Below, piece after piece: positions 1 through 5,992 of a stretch of 7,103 nucleotides of DNA. The stretch covers positions 1 to 7,103 of the forward strand of contig CANCFZ010000125.1 of the NCBI GenBank assembly GCA_947377425.1, given 5' to 3'. Under the pieces are notes generated by a model. That model had not been told where the DNA came from and did not search any database. It saw only the letters and a list, made by a program, of their open reading frames with translations. Both the position numbers and the translations under genes were made by a program. The stretch comes from Flavobacteriaceae bacterium (GTDB taxonomy: Bacteria > Bacteroidota > Bacteroidia > Flavobacteriales > Flavobacteriaceae). Position 1 is the first letter of the stretch; every line of letters starts with the position of its first letter.

Positions 1-158
1 GCTTCATAACTCGCTGCCGAAACAACACCACGCACTTCGCTACCGCCTACAGCCAATGGTTTCCCTTTAAGTTCGGGATTGTCCATTTGCTCTACCGAAG
101 CGTAAAACGCATCCATATCTACATGGATAATTTTTCGTTGTTTGATTTCATCTGACAC
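1..158 (-). CDS. dinB: DNA polymerase IV (Y-family), N-terminal fragment
   Basis: Reading the minus strand from a GTG at 158-156 gives 52 codons that run off the left edge. Residues 10-24 contain the Y-family signature IIHVDMDAFYASVEQ, followed by NPELKGKPLAVGG and VVSAASYEA, the usual order in DinB. By alignment with E. coli DinB, D14 matches the catalytic metal-binding Asp (D8) and Y19 the steric gate (F13). The enzyme is an error-prone translesion polymerase acting on damaged or stalled templates. The start is fixed by an in-frame TAA at 170-168, just four codons upstream; the only usual start codon between is the GTG, so the protein most likely begins (M)SDEIKQRK. A -7 box overlaps this region. 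Only about a seventh of a typical ~350-residue DinB is visible, so intactness of the rest cannot be judged. Identification is secure from the motif. Confidence 0.93.
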   Translation of the reverse strand, partial: MSDEIKQRKIIHVDMDAFYASVEQMDNPELKGKPLAVGGSEVRGVVSAASYE

Positions 159-162
159 AATA

Positions 163-170
163 CAAATTTA
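163..170 (-). promoter_or_regulatory. Candidate Bacteroidota -7 box for dinB
   Basis: The minus strand reads TAAATTTG, an exact match to TAnnTTTG. It ends only four bases before the GTG start of dinB, so a transcript begun at the usual distance would have almost no leader. No good TTG -33 element lies 17-23 bases upstream, so the match may be chance in AT-rich DNA. Confidence 0.4.
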
Positions 171-188
171 GTTTTTTTATTACAATTC

Positions 189-288
189 GTTACACAGAGT
201 TTCACGGAGATAGCACAGAGATACACAAAGTTTATTTTGTTTTAATTTTTTAACTCTGTGCAAAAACTCTGTGAATCTCAGTGTAAAA
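189..288. repeat. Palindromic repeat unit A (CACAGAG heptamers)
   Basis: The left arm carries four CACAGAG-like heptamers starting at 193, 203, 214 and 224 (CACAGAG, CACGGAG, CACAGAG, CACAAAG), i.e. one per ~10.3 bp. The right arm carries three reverse-complement heptamers starting at 254, 267 and 277 (CTCTGTG, CTCTGTG, CTCAGTG). The arms match as an inverted repeat: TTACACAGAG near 190 pairs with the complement of CTCAGTGTAA near 277, with few mismatches over about 35 bases. An AT-rich centre of about 25 bases separates them. The function is unknown; it could be a dyad for a protein that binds one DNA face, or a REP-like dispersed element. Confidence 0.85.
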
Positions 289-292
289 AAAA

Positions 293-397
293 TAGCACAG
301 AGTTACACAGAGATAACACAGAGACATACAAAGTTTATATTCTTTCTTGCTTTTTTTCTTAACTCTATGCAAAAACTTTGTGAAGCTCAGTGTAAAA
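293..397. repeat. Palindromic repeat unit B (CACAGAG heptamers)
   Basis: This is a second, diverged copy of unit A in the same orientation, offset by 103 bases at its left arm and 109 at its right arm. Left-arm heptamers start at 296, 306, 317 and 327 (CACAGAG three times, then TACAAAG), with exactly the same 10/11/10 spacing as unit A. Right-arm heptamers start at 363, 376 and 386 (CTCTATG, CTTTGTG, CTCAGTG), with exactly the same 13/10 spacing as unit A. The central AT-rich spacer is about five bases longer and has a different sequence. The arms are therefore kept while the centre has drifted. Confidence 0.85.
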
Positions 398-426
398 TAA
401 TAATGCGAGGAGACTAAAAGATTTGC

Positions 427-434
427 TATGTTTG
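427..434 (+). promoter_or_regulatory. Candidate Bacteroidota -7 box for CYTH gene
   Basis: TATGTTTG fits TAnnTTTG and lies 44 bases before the ATG at 479. A TTG at the expected -33 distance is not evident, so this is a motif match with supporting position only. Confidence 0.4.
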
Positions 435-478
435 CCGTAGAAATTGAAATTTCTTAGTGCTTCTAAACAATTGCAATT

Positions 479-946
479 ATGATAGAAATAGAACGAAAAT
501 ATTTAGTGACTTCATTAGCTTTTAAAGACGAGGCTTTTAATCAAAATGAAATTGCACAAGGCTATCTTAATTCAAATCCTGAACGAACGGTTCGCATTAG
601 AATCAAAGGAGAAAAAGGATTCATTACAATTAAAGGAATAGGAAATGAAAGCGGTGCCTCACGATTGGAATGGGAAAAAGAAATTCCGTTAGATGAAGCT
701 AAATCGCTTTTAAAATTATGCGAAAAAGGCGCAATTGAAAAAACACGATACGAGGTTAAATCAGGAAACCACATTATAGAAATTGACGAATTTCATGGTG
801 GAAATGAAGGTTTAATTATGGCAGAAATTGAACTCAAAGATGAAAACGAATCGATTGAAAAACCAATATGGTTGGGCACAGAAGTTACTGGAGATAAGCG
901 TTATTATAATTCTTATCTTAGTTTGAATGCTTTTAAAACTTGGTGA
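479..946 (+). CDS. CYTH domain protein (triphosphate tunnel metalloenzyme)
   Basis: The 155-residue protein opens with IEIERKYLV, in which E3-I4-E5-R6-K7 is the ExExK motif that defines the CYTH/triphosphate tunnel superfamily. Further tunnel residues are visible as alternating charged positions on successive strands: R39 and R41, K43, K52, E64 and E66, R90, E101 and D103, E116 and E118. The C-terminal TGDKRYYNSYL matches the end of small bacterial CYTH enzymes. Its length fits the stand-alone family, typified by Nitrosomonas europaea NeuTTM, which hydrolyses inorganic triphosphate in the cytoplasm with a divalent metal. That activity is inferred here; class IV adenylate cyclase and thiamine triphosphatase share the fold. 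No CHAD domain follows. It is the only plus-strand gene, diverges from dinB, and ends one base from the convergent RlpA-like gene. The ATG places the ExExK motif at the very N-terminus, as expected, so this start is well supported. Confidence 0.9.
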   Translation: MIEIERKYLVTSLAFKDEAFNQNEIAQGYLNSNPERTVRIRIKGEKGFITIKGIGNESGASRLEWEKEIPLDEAKSLLKLCEKGAIEKTRYEVKSGNHIIEIDEFHGGNEGLIMAEIELKDENESIEKPIWLGTEVTGDKRYYNSYLSLNAFKTW

Positions 947-947
947 T

Positions 948-1445
948 TTATTTTTGTAATACTTCTAAAGTTACTTTAATGTAACCCATACCACTACTAG
1001 AAGCAATGGTATAAAATGCTTTTCTAGACAAATCTATTTCTCTACCTCTTACAAATGGTCCACGATCGGTAATTTCAACAACAACCGATTTTCCGTTGGC
1101 TTCATTAGTAACTCTTACTTTGGTGCCAAATGGTAACGATTTATGTGCTGCGGTTAATTTTGTTTTGTCATAAACTCTTCCGCTTGCGGTGCGTCTACCA
1201 TGAAATTTATCGGCATAATAGGATGCGTGAGCGCTTTTTTTGAAAGGCTTGAACTTACCTTGATATTGAATTACAGTATCTGATTCAACAAGTTGTTTTT
1301 CAACCGAGTTATTTTTTCTAATAATAGTATCTAGTGTGCTTCTTCTTTGGATTTTTTTGCCAGAAAACATTGATTGAGCAAAAAATGTGGTTCCAACAAG
1401 TGATGTTATTATAAGTAAAAGTACAATTGGAATTCGTCTTTTCAT
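948..1445 (-). CDS. RlpA-like double-psi beta-barrel protein, exported
   Basis: The 165-residue protein starts MKRRIPIVLLLIITSL, a hydrophobic signal peptide or anchor (about residues 5-23). A low-complexity linker follows to about residue 70, then an RlpA-type double-psi barrel (about 72-163). Family motifs are ASYYADKFHGRRTASG, LTAAHKSLPFGTKVRVTN and ITDRGPFVRGREIDLS. H101 and D127 match the His and Asp needed for lytic transglycosylase activity in Pseudomonas aeruginosa RlpA, which cleaves glycan strands lacking stem peptides. There is no Cys, so it is not a lipoprotein, and no C-terminal SPOR domain; both differ from E. coli and Pseudomonas RlpA, so septal targeting cannot be assumed. A binding role without enzymatic activity is possible. 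It converges on the CYTH gene with one intervening base and no room for a terminator. A candidate -7 box lies 23 bases upstream. Confidence 0.9.
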   Translation of the reverse strand: MKRRIPIVLLLIITSLVGTTFFAQSMFSGKKIQRRSTLDTIIRKNNSVEKQLVESDTVIQYQGKFKPFKKSAHASYYADKFHGRRTASGRVYDKTKLTAAHKSLPFGTKVRVTNEANGKSVVVEITDRGPFVRGREIDLSRKAFYTIASSSGMGYIKVTLEVLQK

Positions 1446-1468
1446 TTTTAAAATTTGAATTGATTTGA

Positions 1469-1476
1469 CAAAAGTA
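1469..1476 (-). promoter_or_regulatory. Candidate Bacteroidota -7 box for RlpA-like gene
   Basis: The minus strand reads TACTTTTG, matching TAnnTTTG, 23 bases before the ATG at 1445. It lies downstream of the terminator of the preceding gene (1524-1547), consistent with independent transcription. No clear TTG -33 element is seen. Confidence 0.45.
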
Positions 1477-1523
1477 ATGCCTTTTATAAATTTAATTCTG
1501 TAGAATAAGATTTACAAGATTAC

Positions 1524-1547
1524 TAAAAAAGTCCTAAAAAGGACTTT
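1524..1547 (-). terminator. Intrinsic terminator after the four-helix membrane protein gene
   Basis: A perfect 8-bp stem AAAGTCCT/AGGACTTT (1528-1535 and 1540-1547) encloses a four-base loop. On the minus strand it is followed by T residues (six in a row including those of the stem end). It starts nine bases after the stop codon at 1556. The stem is symmetrical, but A/T tracts suit minus-strand termination best. Confidence 0.8.
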
Positions 1548-1555
1548 AATTTATG

Positions 1556-1978
1556 TTAAAACCATAATTTCCAGGGAATTCTAGACAAAATAAGAAGTAA
1601 TCCTAATCCATAAAATATAGTTATCGATTTGAATTTAGCTTCGTTTGTTGTTGCTTTTTTGTGTTTTGACCACCCAATTGTGATTAAAACAATTGCAATT
1701 AAGTTTAAAAAAGGATGTTCCATTGAAGGAATTCTAACATCAGACTCTGCCATTTGTCCGAAAGAAGCTAATCCTAATGGTGACACAAAATACAAAACAA
1801 GTCCAACAACCAGTTGAATATGAGTTGCAATTAATCCGAACAAAGCTATTTTTCTATCCTTAGCAGTAAATTCTTTTTTAGAAGTCATTCCAATTGCTGA
1901 ATTAACAACGGCTACAATTAACAATAAAAGAGCTAAATAAGCCCAACCTGAATGGAATTTTTGTATAAAATGGTACAT
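1556..1978 (-). CDS. Small four-helix membrane protein, cytochrome b-like
   Basis: The 140-residue protein has four predicted membrane helices at about residues 12-30, 43-65, 88-104 and 116-134, with short charged loops. Similar proteins in Flavobacteriaceae are often named 'cytochrome B' and sometimes, wrongly, '50S ribosomal protein L27'; nothing here resembles L27. His residues stand at or inside helix ends: H9 (KFHSGW), H53 (ATHIQLVVGL), H88 (MEHPFLN) and H106. They are candidate heme ligands, but the pairing is not clear from sequence alone and heme binding is my inference. No CxxCH motif is present. The gene has its own -7 box and terminator, so it appears monocistronic. Physiological role is unknown; a small electron-transfer or redox-associated membrane subunit is plausible. 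The ATG at 1978 is preceded by a fitting promoter and places the first helix properly. Confidence 0.75.
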   Translation of the reverse strand: MYHFIQKFHSGWAYLALLLLIVAVVNSAIGMTSKKEFTAKDRKIALFGLIATHIQLVVGLVLYFVSPLGLASFGQMAESDVRIPSMEHPFLNLIAIVLITIGWSKHKKATTNEAKFKSITIFYGLGLLLILSRIPWKLWF

Positions 1979-2000
1979 GTGAATTTAATTTTTGTTTTAA

Positions 2001-2008
2001 CAAATATA
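2001..2008 (-). promoter_or_regulatory. Candidate Bacteroidota -7 box for membrane protein gene
   Basis: The minus strand reads TATATTTG, matching TAnnTTTG, 22 bases before the ATG at 1978. The region upstream is a T-rich stretch that also serves as the tail of the weak pgi terminator; no TTG lies at the -33 position. Confidence 0.45.
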
Positions 2009-2021
2009 TAGAAAAAAGAAT

Positions 2022-2046
2022 AAAAAAACAGCATCCATTAGGAATG
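2022..2046 (-). terminator. Possible weak terminator after pgi
   Basis: On the minus strand CATTC (2046-2042) can pair with GGATG (2036-2032) around a five-base loop, using one G-U pair. After three more bases comes a run of seven T (2028-2022). The stem is only five base pairs, so termination may be inefficient. Confidence 0.4.
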
Positions 2047-2056
2047 AGGTTTGATA

Positions 2057-3700
2057 TTATTTATTTTTTAAGAAATGGGAAAGTAAAAACTCCGTAGAAC
2101 TATCGTGCTTTTTTACTTCTTTAGACTCAATTTCGTCCAAAATAGAATTAGCCAATTGCTTTCCAAGTTCAACACCCCATTGGTCATAACTAAATATATT
2201 CCAAATGATTCCTTGAACGAAAATTTTATGCTCATACATAGCAACTAATGAACCCAAAGATTCTGGAGTCAACTTTTGAATTAAGATAGTATTTGTTGGT
2301 TTATTTCCAGTGAAAACCTTGAATGGTTTTAGGTAATCTGCTTTGTCTTTAGCAATTCCTTGTTTGTCGAATTCTGCCTGAACTTGCTCAGCAGTTTTTC
2401 CGTTTAATAATGCTTCTGTTTGTGCAAAAAAATTAGACATCAATTTATGATGATGATCTTGATTGCCGTAAAGGGGTTTTACATATCCAATAAAATCGGT
2501 CGGAATTAACTTAGTTCCTTGATGAATTAATTGAAAAAAGGCGTGTTGCGAATTGGTTCCTGGTTCGCCCCAAATGATTGTTCCGGTTTGATAATTTACT
2601 GTTTTTCCATCGCGACCAACACTTTTTCCATTACTTTCCATAATTCCTTGTTGTAAATAAGGAGCTAACTTTTGAAGATATTGTGTATAGGGAATTAAAG
2701 CTTCACTTTCAGCACCAAAGAAATTGTTGTACCAAACACTTAATAAAGCTAAAATTACTGGAATGTTTTTATCGAATGACTCGTTTTTAAAATGCTCATC
2801 CATTTGATTAGCTCCTTTCAATAACTTATCGAAATTGTCATATCCTACTGCTAAACTAATTGACAAACCAACTGCGCTCCAAAGTGAAAAACGACCACCA
2901 ACCCAATCCCACATTGGAAAAATATTGTTGGCATCGATTCCAAATTCAGTAACTTTTTGAATGTTGGTAGAAACCGCAACAAAATGTTTGGCTACATCTT
3001 CTTGCTTTGCTGATTGCAAAAACCAAGTTCTTATAGTTTCAGAATTGGTTAATGTTTCTTGAGTAGTAAAGGTTTTAGAAACAATTACGAAAAGTGTAGT
3101 TTCTGGATTTATTTTTTTGATGATTTCGTTTACATGATCTCCATCTACATTGGAAACAAAATGAGTAGTTAAGTGATTTTTATAGAACTGTAATGCTTCG
3201 ACAACCATTGCCGGACCTAAATCGGAACCGCCAATACCAATATTTACAATATCTGTAAATGGTTTACCAGTATATCCTTTTCTTTCACCTGATGTTACTT
3301 CCTTTGTGAATTTTTCAATGCTTTTTTTAACAGCGTAAACTTCTGGCATTACATTTTTTCCATCTACCAAAACGGCTGCCGATTCTGAAGCACGCAAAGC
3401 GGTGTGAAGTACGGCGCGATTTTCAGTTTGATTGATAATATCACCATCAAAATATTTAGAAATGGCATCTTTTAGATTTACTTCTTCCGTCAATTTTAAA
3501 AGTAAATCTACTGTTTCTTGGTTGATGTTGTTCTTAGAATAATCAACTAAAAAGTCATTCCATTGAATGTGAAATTTTTCTGCTCTTTCAGTATCATTTT
3601 GAAACATTTCTTTAATGGAATTGTTTTCCATTTTAAGAAAATGATTCTTTAAGTTTTGCCAAGCAGTTGTAGTTGTTGGATTTGTATTTTGTAAAGCCAT
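2057..3700 (-). CDS. pgi: Glucose-6-phosphate isomerase
   Basis: The 547-residue protein is a complete phosphoglucose isomerase, interconverting glucose 6-phosphate and fructose 6-phosphate in the cytoplasm for glycolysis and gluconeogenesis. Both family signatures are present: DWVGGRFSLWSAVG (about 265-278) and GIIWNIFSYDQWGVELGK (about 497-514). The substrate phosphate loop shows as GIGGSDLG (155-162) and SKTFTTQET (208-216). Catalytic E355 (in MESNGKS), H386 (in NSQHAF) and K514 fall at the same residue numbers as in E. coli Pgi, so the alignment is nearly gap-free and the gene is full length and intact. It follows the M23 gene after a 123-bp gap containing a -7 box, so it is likely transcribed on its own, though read-through from the upstream operon is possible. 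Nothing unusual is seen in the active site. Confidence 0.98.
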   Translation of the reverse strand: MALQNTNPTTTTAWQNLKNHFLKMENNSIKEMFQNDTERAEKFHIQWNDFLVDYSKNNINQETVDLLLKLTEEVNLKDAISKYFDGDIINQTENRAVLHTALRASESAAVLVDGKNVMPEVYAVKKSIEKFTKEVTSGERKGYTGKPFTDIVNIGIGGSDLGPAMVVEALQFYKNHLTTHFVSNVDGDHVNEIIKKINPETTLFVIVSKTFTTQETLTNSETIRTWFLQSAKQEDVAKHFVAVSTNIQKVTEFGIDANNIFPMWDWVGGRFSLWSAVGLSISLAVGYDNFDKLLKGANQMDEHFKNESFDKNIPVILALLSVWYNNFFGAESEALIPYTQYLQKLAPYLQQGIMESNGKSVGRDGKTVNYQTGTIIWGEPGTNSQHAFFQLIHQGTKLIPTDFIGYVKPLYGNQDHHHKLMSNFFAQTEALLNGKTAEQVQAEFDKQGIAKDKADYLKPFKVFTGNKPTNTILIQKLTPESLGSLVAMYEHKIFVQGIIWNIFSYDQWGVELGKQLANSILDEIESKEVKKHDSSTEFLLSHFLKNK

Positions 3701-3718
3701 TATTTAATTTTTGAAAGA

Positions 3719-3726
3719 CAAAATTA
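3719..3726 (-). promoter_or_regulatory. Candidate Bacteroidota -7 box for pgi
   Basis: The minus strand reads TAATTTTG, matching TAnnTTTG, 18 bases before the pgi ATG. A TTAG about 21 bases upstream could be a poor -33 element. The 123-bp gap to the M23 gene supports a separate promoter. Confidence 0.45.
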
Positions 3727-3823
3727 GATAAAAGTTTACAGATAAAACTAAGAGCCTATGATTTTTATACTTCAAAAATCTATGCAATCGTTGTAGTTGA
3801 ATAAAGATTTTTAAAAAAAATAT

Positions 3824-5047
3824 TTATTCATTGAATTTTACCTCAGCTACACTATCCAATTCTCTTTTTATTGATCGGATTTGTTCTTTAAATCTAGGCA
3901 AATTTCTACCTTCCATAACTTGAGAATTCGGAAGTTTTAATTTTAGAGCGTCTACTTGAACACCATTTTTCCAGAAACGATAACACACATGTGGTCCGGT
4001 TGCTAAACCAGTGCTTCCTACTTTTCCAATGATTTCACCTTGTTTCACTCGTTGTCCACGTCTCACTAAAATCCTCGACATGTGAAGATATTGTGTTGAA
4101 TAGGTTTTATCGTGTTTTACTTTAACAAAGTTTCCATTACCCGCTGTATATCCAGCTTGTTCAACAATTCCGGCTGCCGTTGTCATAATTGGTGTTCCGG
4201 TTGGAGCTGCATAGTCGGTTCCTTTATGGGCTTTCCACATTAATTGCACTGGATGAAATCTGTTTTTAGAAAAATGCGAAGTGATGTTTACAAATTTCAA
4301 TGGTGCTTTTAGAAAGAAATTCTTTAATGCTTTTCCGTTTTCATCATAATAATCTACTTTTCCGTTTCGTTCTTGAACAAATGGAAACGCATAGATTTTT
4401 TCGCCTTTATATTCAAAAAAAGCGGCTCTCAAACTATCAACTCCGTCATAAACAGTGTCGTTTATGTATCTTTCTGTAAAGCTTAAAGCAAATTTATCGC
4501 CTTTTCTGGATTTGAAAAAGTCAATTGACCAAGCGAATACTTTGGTTAATCGTCCGGATAATGTGGGTTCAATTTTTAAACTGCGTAATGTTTGCGTAAG
4601 CGAGCCTGTGAGTTCTCCAGCAACCGTTCTCACTTTAAAAGTTAATGGTCTAGTTTTTTTAAATCCAACAATAGAATCGGTTAAATCAACTAAATAATAA
4701 TTTAAACGTGTTGGTTGGTATATTAAATATTGTAATTTATTGTATTTGTCTTTTGAGCGAAGACAAACGTAAGGTCTTTTAAATCGTACACTTGTTGGAA
4801 AAGAATCTTTTATTACTCTAATAATTTCAGAAACTTTTTTACCGTTAAGGTTTTGTTTTTTCAGAATTCTTTCAAAAGTATCTTGGCTTTGAATAGTATC
4901 ATAATGCACATTAAAATCATCATAATGAAATCCAAAATCTACAATAGGTTTTTGAGGTTCAGCATCTTCAATAACAAAATCTTCTTGTGTTTTTTTACAA
5001 GAAGTTAATGCTATAAAAACCAATAAAAATACAGTTATTTTTCTCAA
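3824..5047 (-). CDS. M23 (LytM-type) peptidase lipoprotein, MepM/Csd3-like
   Basis: The 407-residue protein has a lipoprotein signal (MRKITVFLLVFIALTSC, lipobox LTSC, C17). A LysM-like segment (about 56-85) follows, then a domain (about 147-225) that resembles the second domain of MepM/Csd3 endopeptidases (FAWSIDFFKSRKGDKFALSF, AFFEYKGEKIYAFPF). The linker YYDENGKALKNFFLKAPLKF leads to the M23 domain (about 256-368). Relatives cut peptide cross-links in peptidoglycan. Metal-site residues seen are H274 and D278 (HKGTD), H322 (YLHMS) and H353 (GPHVCYRF). The usual HxH is H-V-C: C355 stands where the third zinc ligand normally is. The start is TTG at 5047-5045: the stop of the TDO gene lies in the same frame 18 bases upstream with no ATG or GTG between, and the signal peptide begins directly at the TTG. 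It is the third gene of the DUF3108-TDO-M23 operon. Confidence 0.92.
   Translation of the reverse strand: MRKITVFLLVFIALTSCKKTQEDFVIEDAEPQKPIVDFGFHYDDFNVHYDTIQSQDTFERILKKQNLNGKKVSEIIRVIKDSFPTSVRFKRPYVCLRSKDKYNKLQYLIYQPTRLNYYLVDLTDSIVGFKKTRPLTFKVRTVAGELTGSLTQTLRSLKIEPTLSGRLTKVFAWSIDFFKSRKGDKFALSFTERYINDTVYDGVDSLRAAFFEYKGEKIYAFPFVQERNGKVDYYDENGKALKNFFLKAPLKFVNITSHFSKNRFHPVQLMWKAHKGTDYAAPTGTPIMTTAAGIVEQAGYTAGNGNFVKVKHDKTYSTQYLHMSRILVRRGQRVKQGEIIGKVGSTGLATGPHVCYRFWKNGVQVDALKLKLPNSQVMEGRNLPRFKEQIRSIKRELDSVAEVKFNE
5045..5047 (-). promoter_or_regulatory. TTG start codon of the M23 lipoprotein gene
   Basis: In frame, the minus strand reads the TDO stop TAA (5068-5066), six sense codons ending in ATA, then TTG AGA AAA ATA. 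No ATG or GTG exists between that stop and the signal peptide, so TTG is the only ordinary start that keeps the KITVFLLVFIALTSC export signal. No Shine-Dalgarno sequence is visible, as is common in this phylum. Confidence 0.8.
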
Positions 5048-5065
5048 TATGAGTTGTTTATTCTT

Positions 5066-5992
5066 TTAACAATCTTCGCCCCAATTTTTCAATTCTTCTT
5101 CACTCCAAAGTTCCGGAAAAAAGATTCTTCTTTGGTATTTTGGGTGCATGTATTTTTTCCAATCGCTTCCGCCAGTTGCTTCACCAGAACCTTGTCCGCT
5201 TTCGATATATTTTTTGGCAGCATTCAAATGTCCCATTACCCAAGTGATGTTTACTGTTCTGTCATAATGGCGCATTGCCGCAACTAAATCAGTATTTTTT
5301 TGATCTTCTTCGGGTAGTTGCTTGAACTTTCTGAAAATATTAATTGTATTGTATTCTTCCATATAACGCAGAAACTCCTCTTTATATTTTCTTTCGAATT
5401 CTAGAATTAAATATGATTTTTCACCTGTTTTGTAATCTTTACCTGCGGCTTGCCAATATAAATGTTCAAATGCGTGAGAATATGGCGTGTTTCGGTCAAT
5501 TGTTGCTCTAAAACGATAATCAATTAGATTAATTAAATCGGTTGAAGAAAACTCAATCAATCGGTATTGCGCGCTTTGAAATCCGCTTGCTGGTGTTAGT
5601 GTATTTCTGAATTTCATGTATTGATCGACCTCCATTCCGTCGCCCATAATATCAAATGATGTGGTGAGCATATCGAAGTACCGACTAATTCGCATTAATC
5701 TTTCGGCAAAAAACTTTGTTTCTGGTTTTTCACAATGGCATAGTTGTTTTATTTCCCAAAGTATCATTTTGAACAACAACTCGTTCACTTGATGATACAT
5801 TATAAAAACCATTTCATCGGGTAAAGTGGTTCTTTGTGTTTGAAGGTTTAATAATGCGTCTGTTTGGATATAATCCCAATAAGTTATTGGTTTAGACCAA
5901 AGTAATCCTTCAAGATGTGTTTCGGTTTTTTGATTTATTGCATCAAATTTTTTTTCTAATTCCTCAATTAAATGAGTTGTTTCTGAGTTCAT
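5066..5992 (-). CDS. Tryptophan 2,3-dioxygenase family protein
   Basis: The 308-residue protein matches heme-dependent tryptophan 2,3-dioxygenase, which opens the indole ring of L-tryptophan to N-formylkynurenine, the first step of the kynurenine route. Visible motifs are FIMYHQVNELLFKMILWEIK (H67, equal to the active-site His), SGFQSAQYRLIEF (136-148, with R144 equal to the Arg that binds the substrate carboxylate), WVMGHLNAAKKYI (H255, the proximal heme ligand) and SGEATGGSDWKKYM (the TGGS substrate loop). All key residues are present, so an active enzyme is expected. The H255-to-TGGS spacing is a few residues longer than in Xanthomonas TDO, typical of a separate Bacteroidota-type subgroup; exact substrate is inferred. 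The ATG directly abuts the stop of the DUF3108 gene (TAAATG) and the M23 gene starts 18 bp downstream, so it is the middle gene of an operon. No other kynurenine-pathway gene is in the window. Confidence 0.92.
   Translation of the reverse strand: MNSETTHLIEELEKKFDAINQKTETHLEGLLWSKPITYWDYIQTDALLNLQTQRTTLPDEMVFIMYHQVNELLFKMILWEIKQLCHCEKPETKFFAERLMRISRYFDMLTTSFDIMGDGMEVDQYMKFRNTLTPASGFQSAQYRLIEFSSTDLINLIDYRFRATIDRNTPYSHAFEHLYWQAAGKDYKTGEKSYLILEFERKYKEEFLRYMEEYNTINIFRKFKQLPEEDQKNTDLVAAMRHYDRTVNITWVMGHLNAAKKYIESGQGSGEATGGSDWKKYMHPKYQRRIFFPELWSEEELKNWGEDC

Larger units (their letters stand above)
159..478. other. Divergent intergenic region dinB / CYTH gene
   Basis: These 320 bases lie between two divergently oriented genes and hold no credible ORF. 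They contain a candidate dinB -7 box at the left end, two tandem imperfect palindromic repeat units (about 189-288 and 293-397), and a candidate -7 box for the CYTH gene at 427-434. Because the two candidate promoters flank the repeats and point outward, the repeat block would not be transcribed from either of them. Confidence 0.7.

Noticed and set aside
189..397. CACAGAG repeats as a CRISPR array
   Set aside because: The repeats are only 7 bases, spaced by 3-6 bases, and arranged as inverted arms; there are no 25-40 base repeats with unique spacers and no cas genes.
189..397. Insertion sequence or MITE with target duplication
   Set aside because: No transposase is present and I see no flanking direct duplication that would mark an insertion; a dispersed non-autonomous element cannot be excluded but is not shown.
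562..774. Minus-strand open frame inside the CYTH gene
   Set aside because: It lies fully inside a well-supported gene on the other strand and resembles no known protein family.
3760..3780. Hairpin GATTTTT / AAAAATC as terminator of the M23 gene
   Set aside because: The stem is almost pure A-T, has no following T tract on the minus strand, and lies 44 bases after the stop; such matches are expected by chance in this composition.
4455..5287. Plus-strand open frames antisense to the M23 and TDO genes
   Set aside because: They overlap strongly supported genes, show no recognisable domains and have no -7 box before their starts.
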